Shown one piece after another: positions 1 to 4,336 of a stretch of 5,125 bases of DNA (position 1 is its first letter; every line of letters starts with the position of its first letter). The translations under genes were made by a program, and so were the position numbers. This DNA comes from Deinococcus malanensis (GTDB lineage: Bacteria; Deinococcota; Deinococci; Deinococcales; Deinococcaceae): NCBI RefSeq assembly GCF_014647655.1, contig NZ_BMPP01000050.1, positions 1 to 5,125 of the forward strand, read 5' to 3'. Under the pieces are notes generated by a model, which was not told the origin of the DNA, ran no database searches, and worked only from the letters and a program-made list of their open reading frames with translations.

Positions 1-60
1 CAGCAACGCTTTCTGGAGGCCCGGACAGGAAAGAATGCCGGTGACACGGAGGAGCAGTGA
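1..60 (+). CDS. Possible 3' end of an upstream gene (partial)
   Basis: The first frame is open from base 1 to a TGA at 58-60 and would give 19 residues ending in TEEQ, a hydrophilic tail of the kind seen at protein C-termini. There is too little sequence to recognise a family. Another forward frame (from base 2) is also open and longer, so the frame choice rests only on the downstream context, where the next gene fragment lies on the opposite strand. Weak call. Confidence 0.25.
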   Translation, partial: QQRFLEARTGKNAGDTEEQ

Positions 61-91
61 ACTGCTTGTAACGGTTTCGTACGGTGGCGAC

Positions 92-216
92 TCAATTCGA
101 GAAGTGCGGGATAAAACGCCACCACCACGTCTTTAACATTTCAACAGCAGGCCACAGCGAAGAACAAAATATTATTGATATCGGCACGACCTGGAATCCG
201 CTGGAAAGTTCATGCA
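92..216. other. Degraded tail beyond the methyltransferase remnant
   Basis: The minus-strand frame stays open to 92, but the residues it gives here (tryptophan-rich, no methyltransferase motif) do not resemble the family. The DNA is also more AT-rich than its surroundings. I see no gene, RNA or clear hairpin. It is probably sequence joined to the methyltransferase remnant when the 3' half of that gene was lost. Confidence 0.35.
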
Positions 217-646
217 CGCGGTTTTCAGCTCTTCGTCCGTGAGGAGGTGGGGACGGCGTTGTCGAAGGCCACAACCGCGTCGAATTCACCGTCGACATCG
301 GCTGCCAGGGTTCGGAGATCAGCGGTCTTGAACTGTGGCGGGGCGTCGAATCAGCGGTCTTGAACTGTGGCGGGGCGTCGAAGTGGACAGCTGCGGTGAT
401 GGCACGCTCAATGGAGCGTGGACTGAGGTCGGTGGCGGTGACCTGGTATCCCTTGGAGGCGAGGCCGTAGGCCTGGGTTCCTATACCGCAGGCACAATCG
501 AGAACGGTAGCTCCTGGCTGGATGCCTTGACCCCGGAGGAACGGGGCGAGGATATCTGCCTGACGCCGCACTGCTGCGATCCAGTTGTCGAAAATCAGCT
601 TGTACTGGTCGGCGAACTCATCGTAGAAGCGCAGTGCGGCGTCCAT
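217..646 (-). pseudogene. Class I SAM-dependent methyltransferase, N-terminal half, frameshifted and truncated
   Basis: The first 99 residues read as a Rossmann-fold methyltransferase: an N-terminal helix region starting MDAALRFYDEFADQY, SAM-binding motif I VLDCACGIGTQ (residues 48-58) and the acidic end of strand 2 in TATDLSP (70-76). The frame is then lost at an exact 32-bp tandem duplication (318-381). Removing one copy restores DLRTLAADVDGEFDAVVAFDNAVP, which carries the motif II region. A second frame change follows at the GGGG run 249-252: one extra base there gives HLLTDEELKTA. Family similarity ends near 217, so the C-terminal half is missing. Family members are usually about 240-260 residues. 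Substrate unknown. The start at 646 is supported by the fit to the family N-terminus and by a promoter placed for leaderless transcription. Inactive unless the frame changes are assembly errors, which still would not restore the C-terminus. Confidence 0.85.
318..381. repeat. Exact 32-bp tandem duplication (2 copies)
   Basis: Bases 318-349 and 350-381 are identical, and identity continues one base further at 350/382. The unit lies inside the methyltransferase reading frame. Because 32 is not a multiple of 3 it shifts the frame; deleting one copy rejoins two recognisable stretches of the protein. It is most simply a replication-slippage duplication in a gene already free of selection. Confidence 0.95.
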
Positions 647-651
647 ACCAG

Positions 652-678
652 AGATTACCGGCGTGTGGCCCGTGTCAA
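652..678 (-). promoter_or_regulatory. Candidate leaderless-type promoter of the methyltransferase remnant
   Basis: On the minus strand a consensus TTGACA (678-673) is followed after 15 bases by TAATCT (657-652), which fits the TANNNT -10 pattern. Five bases separate it from the ATG at 646, so transcription would begin at or next to the start codon. No Shine-Dalgarno sequence precedes the ATG, which agrees with leaderless translation. The spacer is one to two bases shorter than ideal. Confidence 0.5.
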
Positions 679-759
679 AGCTGGTTCGTGTGGGAAGCCG
701 CTGGCCCCCGATGGTGGAATCGCCGTCCGAGAGGAATGCGGGGGCGGGTCAATCCAGGT

Positions 760-925
760 TCATCCCCGTTCGAACGCGATCCAATCCGGTTCGTGACTTG
801 CCCCCAGTCGCCTGAGGACCCCAAGGTAGGCCTGGTCCTGCTTACTCCCGGCGACGTTGAGAAACCGGACTCCCTCGGAATGGAGGCTGTGAGCGGGTAC
901 CGGCATCACTCCTTCCCACCCGAGT
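760..925 (-). pseudogene. C-terminal fragment of an unrecognised protein
   Basis: The minus-strand frame ending at the TGA at 760-762 closes with a protein-like C-terminus: EGVRFLNVAGSKQDQAY, then a leucine/arginine-rich helix, then HEPDWIAFERG. The mix of hydrophobic helix, acidic turn and aromatic end looks like a small alpha/beta enzyme tail, faintly like some GNAT acetyltransferases, but no diagnostic motif is visible and I do not name a function. Upstream, the frame runs on into proline- and arginine-rich residues that look like out-of-frame translation, so the N-terminal part is absent. The upper boundary is approximate. Third-codon bases are mixed, so the call rests on the amino-acid pattern alone. 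Confidence 0.35.
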
Positions 926-1125
926 ACAGCGCGGCCGACGCCAGGACGGGGATGACCCGGACCGTGCGGGCGGATCAGGCTCTCTACGCCCGTGTTCGGG
1001 CGCACGTGGACGCCTCCCGGAGGGCGCAGTCGCTCCGGCATGGCGCCGGGCAGGACCGCGCGGCGGCTGAGCGAGCAGGCGGTCACGGAGCTGGATGCCG
1101 CGATAGAGCTGCTGTTGCCCCTGGC
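926..1125. other. About 200 bp without an assignable gene
   Basis: All frames here give low-complexity Arg/Gly/Pro/Ala translations. One plus-strand frame contains GMAPGRTARRLSE (1038-1076), which faintly recalls the APTGKAARRLSE stretch that follows the Walker A region in RecD-type helicases. It is in a different frame from the helicase fragment that begins near 1126. It may be a decayed upstream part of the same gene, but the similarity is too short to call. Confidence 0.3.
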
Positions 1126-1767
1126 CGCGAGCTCGCTACCCTGCAGGCCGTCTACCCCGGAACCCGCCTCGTGATCATCGGCGATCCGAACCAGCTCCCA
1201 CCCATCAGTCCCGGCATGCCCCTGCTGGCCCTGATCTGCACCGTGCCGGTCGCGCACCTGACGACCGTGTACCGCCAGGCGGCAGACAGTCCCATCGTGC
1301 AACTCGCGTACAACATCCAGGACGGAGAACGCATCGACTGGCAGGACGTGGGTCTGCCGTTCCACGAGACGGGGGACGCCATGCGGGCCGCACGACTGGC
1401 ACAGGAAGCTGGAGCGCAACTGCTCACTCCCACCCGCAAGGGCCCGCTCGGCGTGGAGGCCCTGAACGCCGCAGCGCGGGAACTCCGCGGCAAACATGAC
1501 GGGCTCAACGTCACCGGCGGGATCGTGGGTGAGGGGAACCCGGTGGTGTGCACGAAGAACCTGTACGACGCCCAGGTGATGAACGGCATGACCGGCACCG
1601 TCAAACACGTGAACACGGAGAACGGTGGCACCGTGGTCGCCATCTTCGACGGCCGGGAGATCCCGTTCGCGGGGCAGGGGAGGTTCGCGCTGATGCCGGC
1701 ATATGCCATGACGGTGCACCGCTCACTCGGCAGCGAGTGGGAGAGTGTCTCCTGTGTCCTGCATGGG
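1126..1767 (+). pseudogene. RecD-type DNA helicase (SF1B), middle-to-C-terminal fragment
   Basis: About 214 residues match RecD-family superfamily 1 helicases, which unwind DNA 5' to 3' using ATP. Visible in order: motif III GDPNQLPPISPG (1180-1215), motif IV with the Arg-Gln pair TTVYRQAADSPIVQLAY (from 1261), the VMNGMTGTV segment of the inserted SH3-like domain (1576-1602), and AYAMTVHRSLGSEWE (1699-1743) covering motif V. The Walker A and DExx motifs are missing upstream. The expected C-terminal continuation, a TALTRA-like motif VI, is cut off after CVLHG. The usually conserved Gln of the TVHKSQGSEW block is Leu here. The open frame extends further both ways (634-1926), but those parts do not look like helicase. 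The piece cannot bind or hydrolyse ATP, so it is a remnant. The downstream junction meets an MFS fragment on the other strand within a few bases. Confidence 0.85.
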
Positions 1768-1772
1768 CCGTG

Positions 1773-1931
1773 CGCCGCGGAATCCAGGGCCAGGGTTCCG
1801 GTGACGAACAAGGGGAGAGCGACCGCGAGGGTAGCGCCACTGAGGTTGATGGCGGCGAACAGCGCGAGAAATGCTAGCAGGGTGCGGTTCGAGCGGGCGT
1901 ACTCCAGTGCTTGCCCGACATCCTGAAAGAT
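1773..1931 (-). pseudogene. MFS transporter fragment
   Basis: The minus strand encodes about 53 residues: a cytoplasmic helix IFQDVGQALEYARSNRTL, then one to two membrane segments in the stretch LLAFLALFAAINLSG to TLAVALPLFV, ending at TLALDSAA. This is the pattern at the start of the second half of many drug-efflux major facilitator proteins, which have about 400 residues and 12 membrane helices. Both ends are lost: the C-terminal side runs into the helicase fragment near 1768, and the N-terminal side fades out near 1931-1955. The frame is open much further (1152-2030), but that part is the shadow of the helicase. It cannot make a working transporter. Confidence 0.6.
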
Positions 1932-1989
1932 GGAGGACTGCCCGAAGTCACCTCGCTGCACAGAAACAACCCGGAGTACCAGCAACCCC

Positions 1990-2166
1990 GTGAATTTCTT
2001 CGACGTGCGGCTCCCTGGACCCGTCACCATCCGAGACTGTCACTTCAAGGGCGGAACGAATCTGCTGCTTTACGCAATGGAGCCATACGGCGTCACAGAA
2101 ACCTTCCCGCTCCAGGTGCTGGGCAACTCCGGCATGCTGAAGAGTGAGGTGGACGGTTTGTCCTGA
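1990..2166 (+). pseudogene. C-terminal coding fragment, unknown protein
   Basis: The frame beginning at GTG 1990 gives 58 residues, including NFFDVRLPGPVTIRDCHFKG and VTETFPLQVLGNSGML, ending VDGLS before TGA at 2164-2166. Codons mostly end in G or C and the residue mix is that of a folded, strand-rich protein, so I take it as real coding sequence. I do not recognise the family. The GTG has no well-placed Shine-Dalgarno sequence (the nearest GGAG is 13 bases away), so it is more likely the C-terminal end of a longer gene cut at its junction with the MFS fragment than a complete small gene. Its stop codon lies inside the first copy of a 33-bp repeat. Confidence 0.45.
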
Positions 2167-2194
2167 TACACGGCTGCTTCGCCTCCAGTGCCCA
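2162..2194 (+). repeat. 33-bp imperfect direct repeat, copy 1
   Basis: This copy shares 28 of 33 bases with 2453-2485. The shared core is CCTGATACA, one variable base, then GGCTGCTTCGC. The TGA inside the motif is the stop codon of the coding fragment before it. Confidence 0.7.
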
Positions 2195-2210
2195 GGTTCC
2201 GGACAGTGTG

Positions 2211-2232
2211 AACGCGTACCTAACGCGTACCT
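2211..2232. repeat. Exact 11-bp tandem duplication
   Basis: AACGCGTACCT occurs at 2211-2221 and again at 2222-2232 with no gap. It lies just upstream of an N-terminally incomplete coding fragment. Because 11 is not a multiple of 3 it would shift any frame running through it. A slippage duplication and a leftover transposon target duplication would look the same here. Confidence 0.9.
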
Positions 2233-2457
2233 GGCCTTCCGCGCTGCTTGCTGGCCGTGCGGGCGTTCAACCGGCAGCAGCCGGGGGCAATCCGGTCGGT
2301 CCTGGGTCCCGGGTTGTGTACCGCTATTGGCGGCATGCCCGCCGAGCGAAGTGCGCGGCAGATGGCGGCGGCCTACAGCGTGTGTGTGCTCGGGCAGGAG
2401 ATCGTCCCTATGACTCTTGGCCAGGCGGTCAGTGAACACCACCGGCTGCTCGCCTGA
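2224..2457 (+). pseudogene. C-terminal coding fragment, unknown protein, probably frameshifted near 2248
   Basis: From about 2248 the frame gives a convincing helical protein end: VRAFNRQQPGAIRSVLG, then GGMPAERSARQMAAAYS, then a C-terminal helix ending SEHHRLLA before TGA at 2455-2457. Codon third positions are strongly G/C. The family is not recognised. Upstream, a different frame reads ERVPNAYLAFRAAC, which would join smoothly to LLAVRAFN, suggesting a frame change around 2245-2250 next to the 11-bp tandem duplication. TTG at 2248 could serve as a start, but there is no convincing ribosome site, so a decayed longer gene is more likely. The stop codon lies inside the second copy of the 33-bp repeat. 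Confidence 0.45.
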
Positions 2458-2485
2458 TACAGGGCTGCTTCGCATTCAGCGCTCT
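2453..2485 (+). repeat. 33-bp imperfect direct repeat, copy 2
   Basis: This is the second copy of the 2162-2194 repeat, five mismatches in 33 bases. Again it includes the TGA stop of the preceding coding fragment. The following bases (CTTCGGCTTCC) also vaguely resemble the copy 1 flank. It could be a small noncoding interspersed repeat or a leftover end of a mobile element. No transposase accompanies it. Confidence 0.7.
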
Positions 2486-2808
2486 TCGGCTTCCACGACC
2501 CCCCTTTGACACTCGCGGACCGCTCAGCGCTGCGATTCCTTCATGTGCTGATCGAACCGAACACCAGCCTGCTGGACACGAACACGGGGCAGCGGCTGAT
2601 GCGCCTGACCTTCCAGAAGGAGCAGATCCAGCCACTCCGCGACCTGACGCGTGTTCTGCTGGACCTGGTGGACGTTCGGGCCTTCGTGCACGAGCGGTTA
2701 CCTGGCGCACGCATCACCGGGTGACCTGCTCCTGGCTTCACGCTGGTGGACGCACACCGCCTGCATCACCTGGGCCAGGTCGTTCCTCGTGAACGAAGGC
2801 AAACCTGA
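2482..2808 (+). pseudogene. Coding fragment of unknown protein with an in-frame stop
   Basis: The frame reads FGFHDPPLTLADRSALRF, then HVLIEPNTSLLDTNTGQRLM, then a leucine/aspartate-rich helix RVLLDLVDVRAFVHERLPGA to a TGA at 2722-2724. It then stays open in the same frame with equally coding-like residues (GFTLVDAHRLHHLGQVV) to a second TGA at 2806-2808. The stop at 2722 may be a nonsense mutation in a longer gene, or the true end of an 80-residue tail. The upstream boundary is set by the 33-bp repeat. I do not recognise the family. TTG at 2506 is a possible start but lacks a Shine-Dalgarno sequence. Confidence 0.4.
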
Positions 2809-3004
2809 TGGCCAGGTAGGGGGTACCTCACCTCTGAACGGGCCCACAGATTACCCGGCAATTGTGGCTCGATCATTCCTGGACTCTCTTCCAGCGCATT
2901 CTGCCTTTTCTCGTGATCGCACAGCCGCCTTCGCGTCCTCTGAGGCCACATGGGCCGTTGGGTACGCCGTGAGCGTCCGCCACTCTCCTAAGCATCATTG
3001 CGTA
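2809..3004. other. Intergenic spacer before the ArsR unit
   Basis: No frame here looks coding on either strand. The only structures I see are two short stems: TCGTTC/GAACGA just upstream (2780-2796, 5-base loop) and AGGTA/TACCT around a GGGGG loop (2814-2828). Neither is followed by a T-run, so I do not call a terminator. Confidence 0.4.
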
Positions 3005-3040
3005 TCAATATTGACAAATGTCTATTTAGATGTACATTGA
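3005..3040 (+). promoter_or_regulatory. Promoter and candidate ArsR operator, leaderless type
   Basis: TTGACA (3011-3016) and TACATT (3033-3038) are separated by 16 bases. The ATG at 3045 lies six bases after the -10 box, so the transcript should start at or beside the start codon. The region is much more AT-rich than its surroundings and carries several dyads: TCAATATTGA (3005-3014), GAC-AAAT-GTC (3013-3022), TCTATTTAGA (3021-3030) and AATGT/ACATT (3017-3021 with 3034-3038). ArsR-family repressors bind such dyads overlapping their own promoter, so autoregulation is likely. Which dyad is the operator cannot be decided by eye. Confidence 0.7.
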
Positions 3041-3044
3041 TGTT

Positions 3045-3362
3045 ATGAGTCCTGCGGTCCACCACGACGTCCTTCGCGCCCTCGCCGACCCGACACGCCA
3101 ACAAATCCTCGAAGTCCTCCTGCAGGCGGAAGAAGCCAGACGCCGCGGAGAATGCTTCGCCGGCACCATCAGCCAGGCCCTCGGCCTCAGCCAACCCACC
3201 ATCAGCCACCACATGAAAGTCCTGGTCGACGCCGGCCTCATCAGCGCCAAGAAAAAAGGCACCTCGGTCTACTACTGCCTCAGTCACCAGGGCTTTCAGG
3301 TGCTCCACGACCACCTCGCGCCGTACCTCACGGCCACCTCAGAGAGTAAGGAGACCACATGA
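3045..3362 (+). CDS. ArsR-family winged-helix transcriptional repressor
   Basis: This 105-residue protein has the length and layout of ArsR/SmtB regulators: helices with ALADPTRQQILEVLL (12-26), the helix-turn-helix TISQALGLSQPTISHHMKVL with DAGLI following (41-65), and a beta wing AKKKGTSVYYCLS (68-80). It should act as a dimer on its own promoter. The ELCVCDL metal site of classical ArsR/CadC proteins is absent; the only cysteines are C37 and C78. An arsenic or cadmium sensor is therefore unlikely, and a redox or organic signal, or simple autorepression, is more plausible. An ATG at 3030 is in frame, but it precedes the -10 box and could not be transcribed from this promoter, so I choose ATG 3045. 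The stop overlaps the next gene's start (ATGA), which implies coupling. Confidence 0.9.
   Translation: MSPAVHHDVLRALADPTRQQILEVLLQAEEARRRGECFAGTISQALGLSQPTISHHMKVLVDAGLISAKKKGTSVYYCLSHQGFQVLHDHLAPYLTATSESKETT
3348..3353 (+). promoter_or_regulatory. Ribosome binding site of the coupled small gene
   Basis: AAGGAG lies inside the end of the ArsR gene, five bases before ATG 3359. It decides the start of the downstream gene. It also contrasts with the ArsR gene itself, which has no Shine-Dalgarno sequence. Confidence 0.75.
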
Positions 3363-3568
3363 ACGATTACCTCTCACACCCCCTCTACGTCCCCGCGAAC
3401 GAAGTGTACGAGCAACGCCTCGCTCAACACTTTTACGAGGCGGAAGTCACGCGCCTCCACAGGCGTCCTGGCGCACGAGCCAGACTCGCCGCCGCCTTAC
3501 GGCACCTCGCTGACAGGGTCGATCACTGCACGGTCCCTCTCCACGTTCCCCGCAATTCAATGCGGTAG
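3359..3568 (+). CDS. Small hypothetical protein coupled to the ArsR regulator
   Basis: The ATG overlaps the ArsR stop by four bases (ATGA) and has a good Shine-Dalgarno sequence, so the two form an operon and the small protein should share the repressor's control. The product has 69 residues: an N-terminus MNDYLSHPLYVPANEVYEQR, then charged amphipathic helices (HFYEAEVTRLHRR, RARLAAALRHLADRVD). There is no signal peptide, membrane segment or metal-binding cluster. I do not recognise the family. The last 15 or so residues (HCTVPLHVPRNSMR) lose the helical, charged character. The DNA there may be foreign, so the original C-terminus may be altered. Confidence 0.65.
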   Translation: MNDYLSHPLYVPANEVYEQRLAQHFYEAEVTRLHRRPGARARLAAALRHLADRVDHCTVPLHVPRNSMR

Positions 3569-3707
3569 CCCTTGAAGTTCTGCCAACGCCTTCCCAGAGT
3601 GGAGAGCAATCGTAGTCGGCCATGCGTTTCATTGTTCGGCACATGTCCGGTCAAGGTGGGCTCCCCCCGGCCAAAGAAGTCTGACAGCCACGGGCAGCCT
3701 GGGAAAC
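3526..3707. other. Junction region with possible minus-strand coding scraps
   Basis: On the minus strand ATG 3623 or 3632 opens with MKRMADYDCSPLWEGVG, which looks like a genuine protein N-terminus, but after about 17 residues it runs into cysteine/arginine-rich sequence. In another minus frame, RWQNFKGYRIELRGTW leads to a TGA at 3523-3525 and looks like a protein C-terminus. The two may be pieces of one or two decayed genes. Neither is long enough to identify. Confidence 0.25.
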
Positions 3708-4117
3708 GTGTCTCCAGTCCCTGGACTGCAGCAACCGGAAGTCAACGCGTTCCGCAGGGAGCATAGGGTCGATGTGACGCCCGACGCGGACCCCAATCCG
3801 CTCCTCACCCGCGATGATGCCTTGCGTCTGGTGAATGTTGGGGGACCCTACCCCGCGTACGTGGACCTCTACCCCGCAAGTCTGATGGCTCCCTTCTTTT
3901 TCTCGAGGACCTCACTGTACGCGACATCCACGACCAGGAGATCTCGCCCGGTGAATTCTGGGCGAACCTCCTCACCTCGCTTCAGGCATGTGCTTCTGAC
4001 ACCCTCGTCGCCCTGGAGGACTTTCCAGCCCGGCCGAGGGGCATACGTCCCCGACCAGCACACAAGAGGAGTCCCCCGGCGCGAGCTATACCCAGTTCCT
4101 GGCATGCCCCACAGTAA
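3708..4117 (+). pseudogene. Hypothetical gene split by a frameshift near 3879
   Basis: From GTG 3708 one frame gives EVNAFRREHRVDVTPDADPN, then LLTRDDALRLVNVGGPYPAYVDLYPA, up to about 3878. Past that point it turns low-complexity, while a second frame starting at 3881 gives SDGSLLFLEDLTVRDIHDQE, then ISPGEFWANLLTSLQACASD and LVALEDFPAR, ending at TAA 4115-4117. Both halves have the acidic, ordered character of a soluble protein. A single missing base at 3879-3880 would join them into one product of about 135 residues. The final 25 residues are Arg/Pro-rich and may not be original. The GTG start is uncertain and has no clear Shine-Dalgarno sequence. I do not recognise the family. It lies just upstream of the IS110 insertion. 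Confidence 0.5.
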
Positions 4118-4157
4118 GATGAAAATCACGTCCTGTAGAGCTTTAAAAGATAAATAC

Positions 4158-4164
4158 ACGCACT
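4158..4164 (+). other. Left half of the IS110 target site with core CT
   Basis: ACGCACT here equals bases 4236-4242 in the 5' side of the first internal loop of the proposed bridge RNA, the position of a left target guide. CT (4163-4164) is the inferred core dinucleotide shared by target and donor, as in IS621. Identity to the guide runs three bases further (to 4167). Confidence 0.65.
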
Positions 4165-4235
4165 TTTATATCTAGGCCGCGGCAGTCTTCCTGATCAGAA
4201 TGAGCTGTCCGGTCAGTCCGGATCAGCAAGCCAGT

Positions 4236-4242
4236 ACGCACT
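4236..4242 (+). other. Left target guide (LTG) in bridge RNA loop 1
   Basis: ACGCACT lies on the 5' side of internal loop 1 and is identical to the top strand left of the insertion (4158-4164), so the RNA would pair with the bottom strand of the target. The match continues through TTT to 4245. Confidence 0.7.
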
Positions 4243-4262
4243 TTTGGTCGTTCGAGACCGTG

Positions 4263-4268
4263 CCCTAG
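4263..4268 (+). other. Right target guide (RTG) in bridge RNA loop 1, inferred
   Basis: CCCTAG on the 3' side of internal loop 1 would pair with top-strand CTAGGG, that is core CT followed by AGGG, possibly extended to AGGGCAC by 4260-4262. It predicts the DNA flanking the right end of the element, which is not in the window. Confidence 0.5.
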
Positions 4269-4301
4269 ACCTGGCTGATCCGGGCGCTTTCTTGCAGACT
4301 G

Positions 4302-4307
4302 CACCCT
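4302..4307 (+). other. Left donor guide (LDG) in bridge RNA loop 2, inferred
   Basis: CACCCT on the 5' side of internal loop 2 ends in the CT core. It predicts that the unseen right end of the element finishes in CACC just before the core CT. Confidence 0.45.
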
Positions 4308-4327
4308 ATCCAAGGCGTCGAGCCTGT

Positions 4328-4336
4328 ATATCAGAG
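4328..4336 (+). other. Right donor guide (RDG) in bridge RNA loop 2
   Basis: ATATCAGAG can pair antiparallel with the inferred left end CTTTTATAT (4163-4171): seven Watson-Crick pairs, one G-T pair and one mismatch (C4332 with T4167). A second register, with core pairing at 4333-4334, is also possible but leaves two mismatches. Confidence 0.5.

Noticed and set aside
760..1719. Long minus-strand open frame opposite the helicase fragment
   Set aside because: It gives His/Gly/Arg-rich residues without motifs and mirrors the plus-strand helicase codons; only the last 50 or so residues near 760 look protein-like and are listed separately.
2162..2485. Integron cassette array with attC sites
   Set aside because: The repeated element lacks the RYYYAAC/GTTRRRY core sites and the long imperfect palindrome of attC, and no integrase is present.
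3045..3362. Arsenic or cadmium resistance operon
   Set aside because: The regulator has no ELCVCDL metal site, and no arsenite pump, arsenate reductase or P-type ATPase gene is nearby.
3523..3600. C-terminus of a second transposase on the minus strand (RWQNFKGYRIELRGTW)
   Set aside because: About 25 residues without any catalytic motif are too few to assign to an IS family; kept only as a scrap in the junction region.
3714..3727. CAGTCC/GGACTG perfect hairpin
   Set aside because: It has a two-base loop, no T-run, and lies near the start of a decayed open frame. No role can be argued beyond chance.
4176..4183. GCCGCGGC palindrome as a terminal inverted repeat of the IS
   Set aside because: IS110 elements normally lack terminal inverted repeats. 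The palindrome is self-complementary at one place and probably belongs to the 5' part of the RNA.
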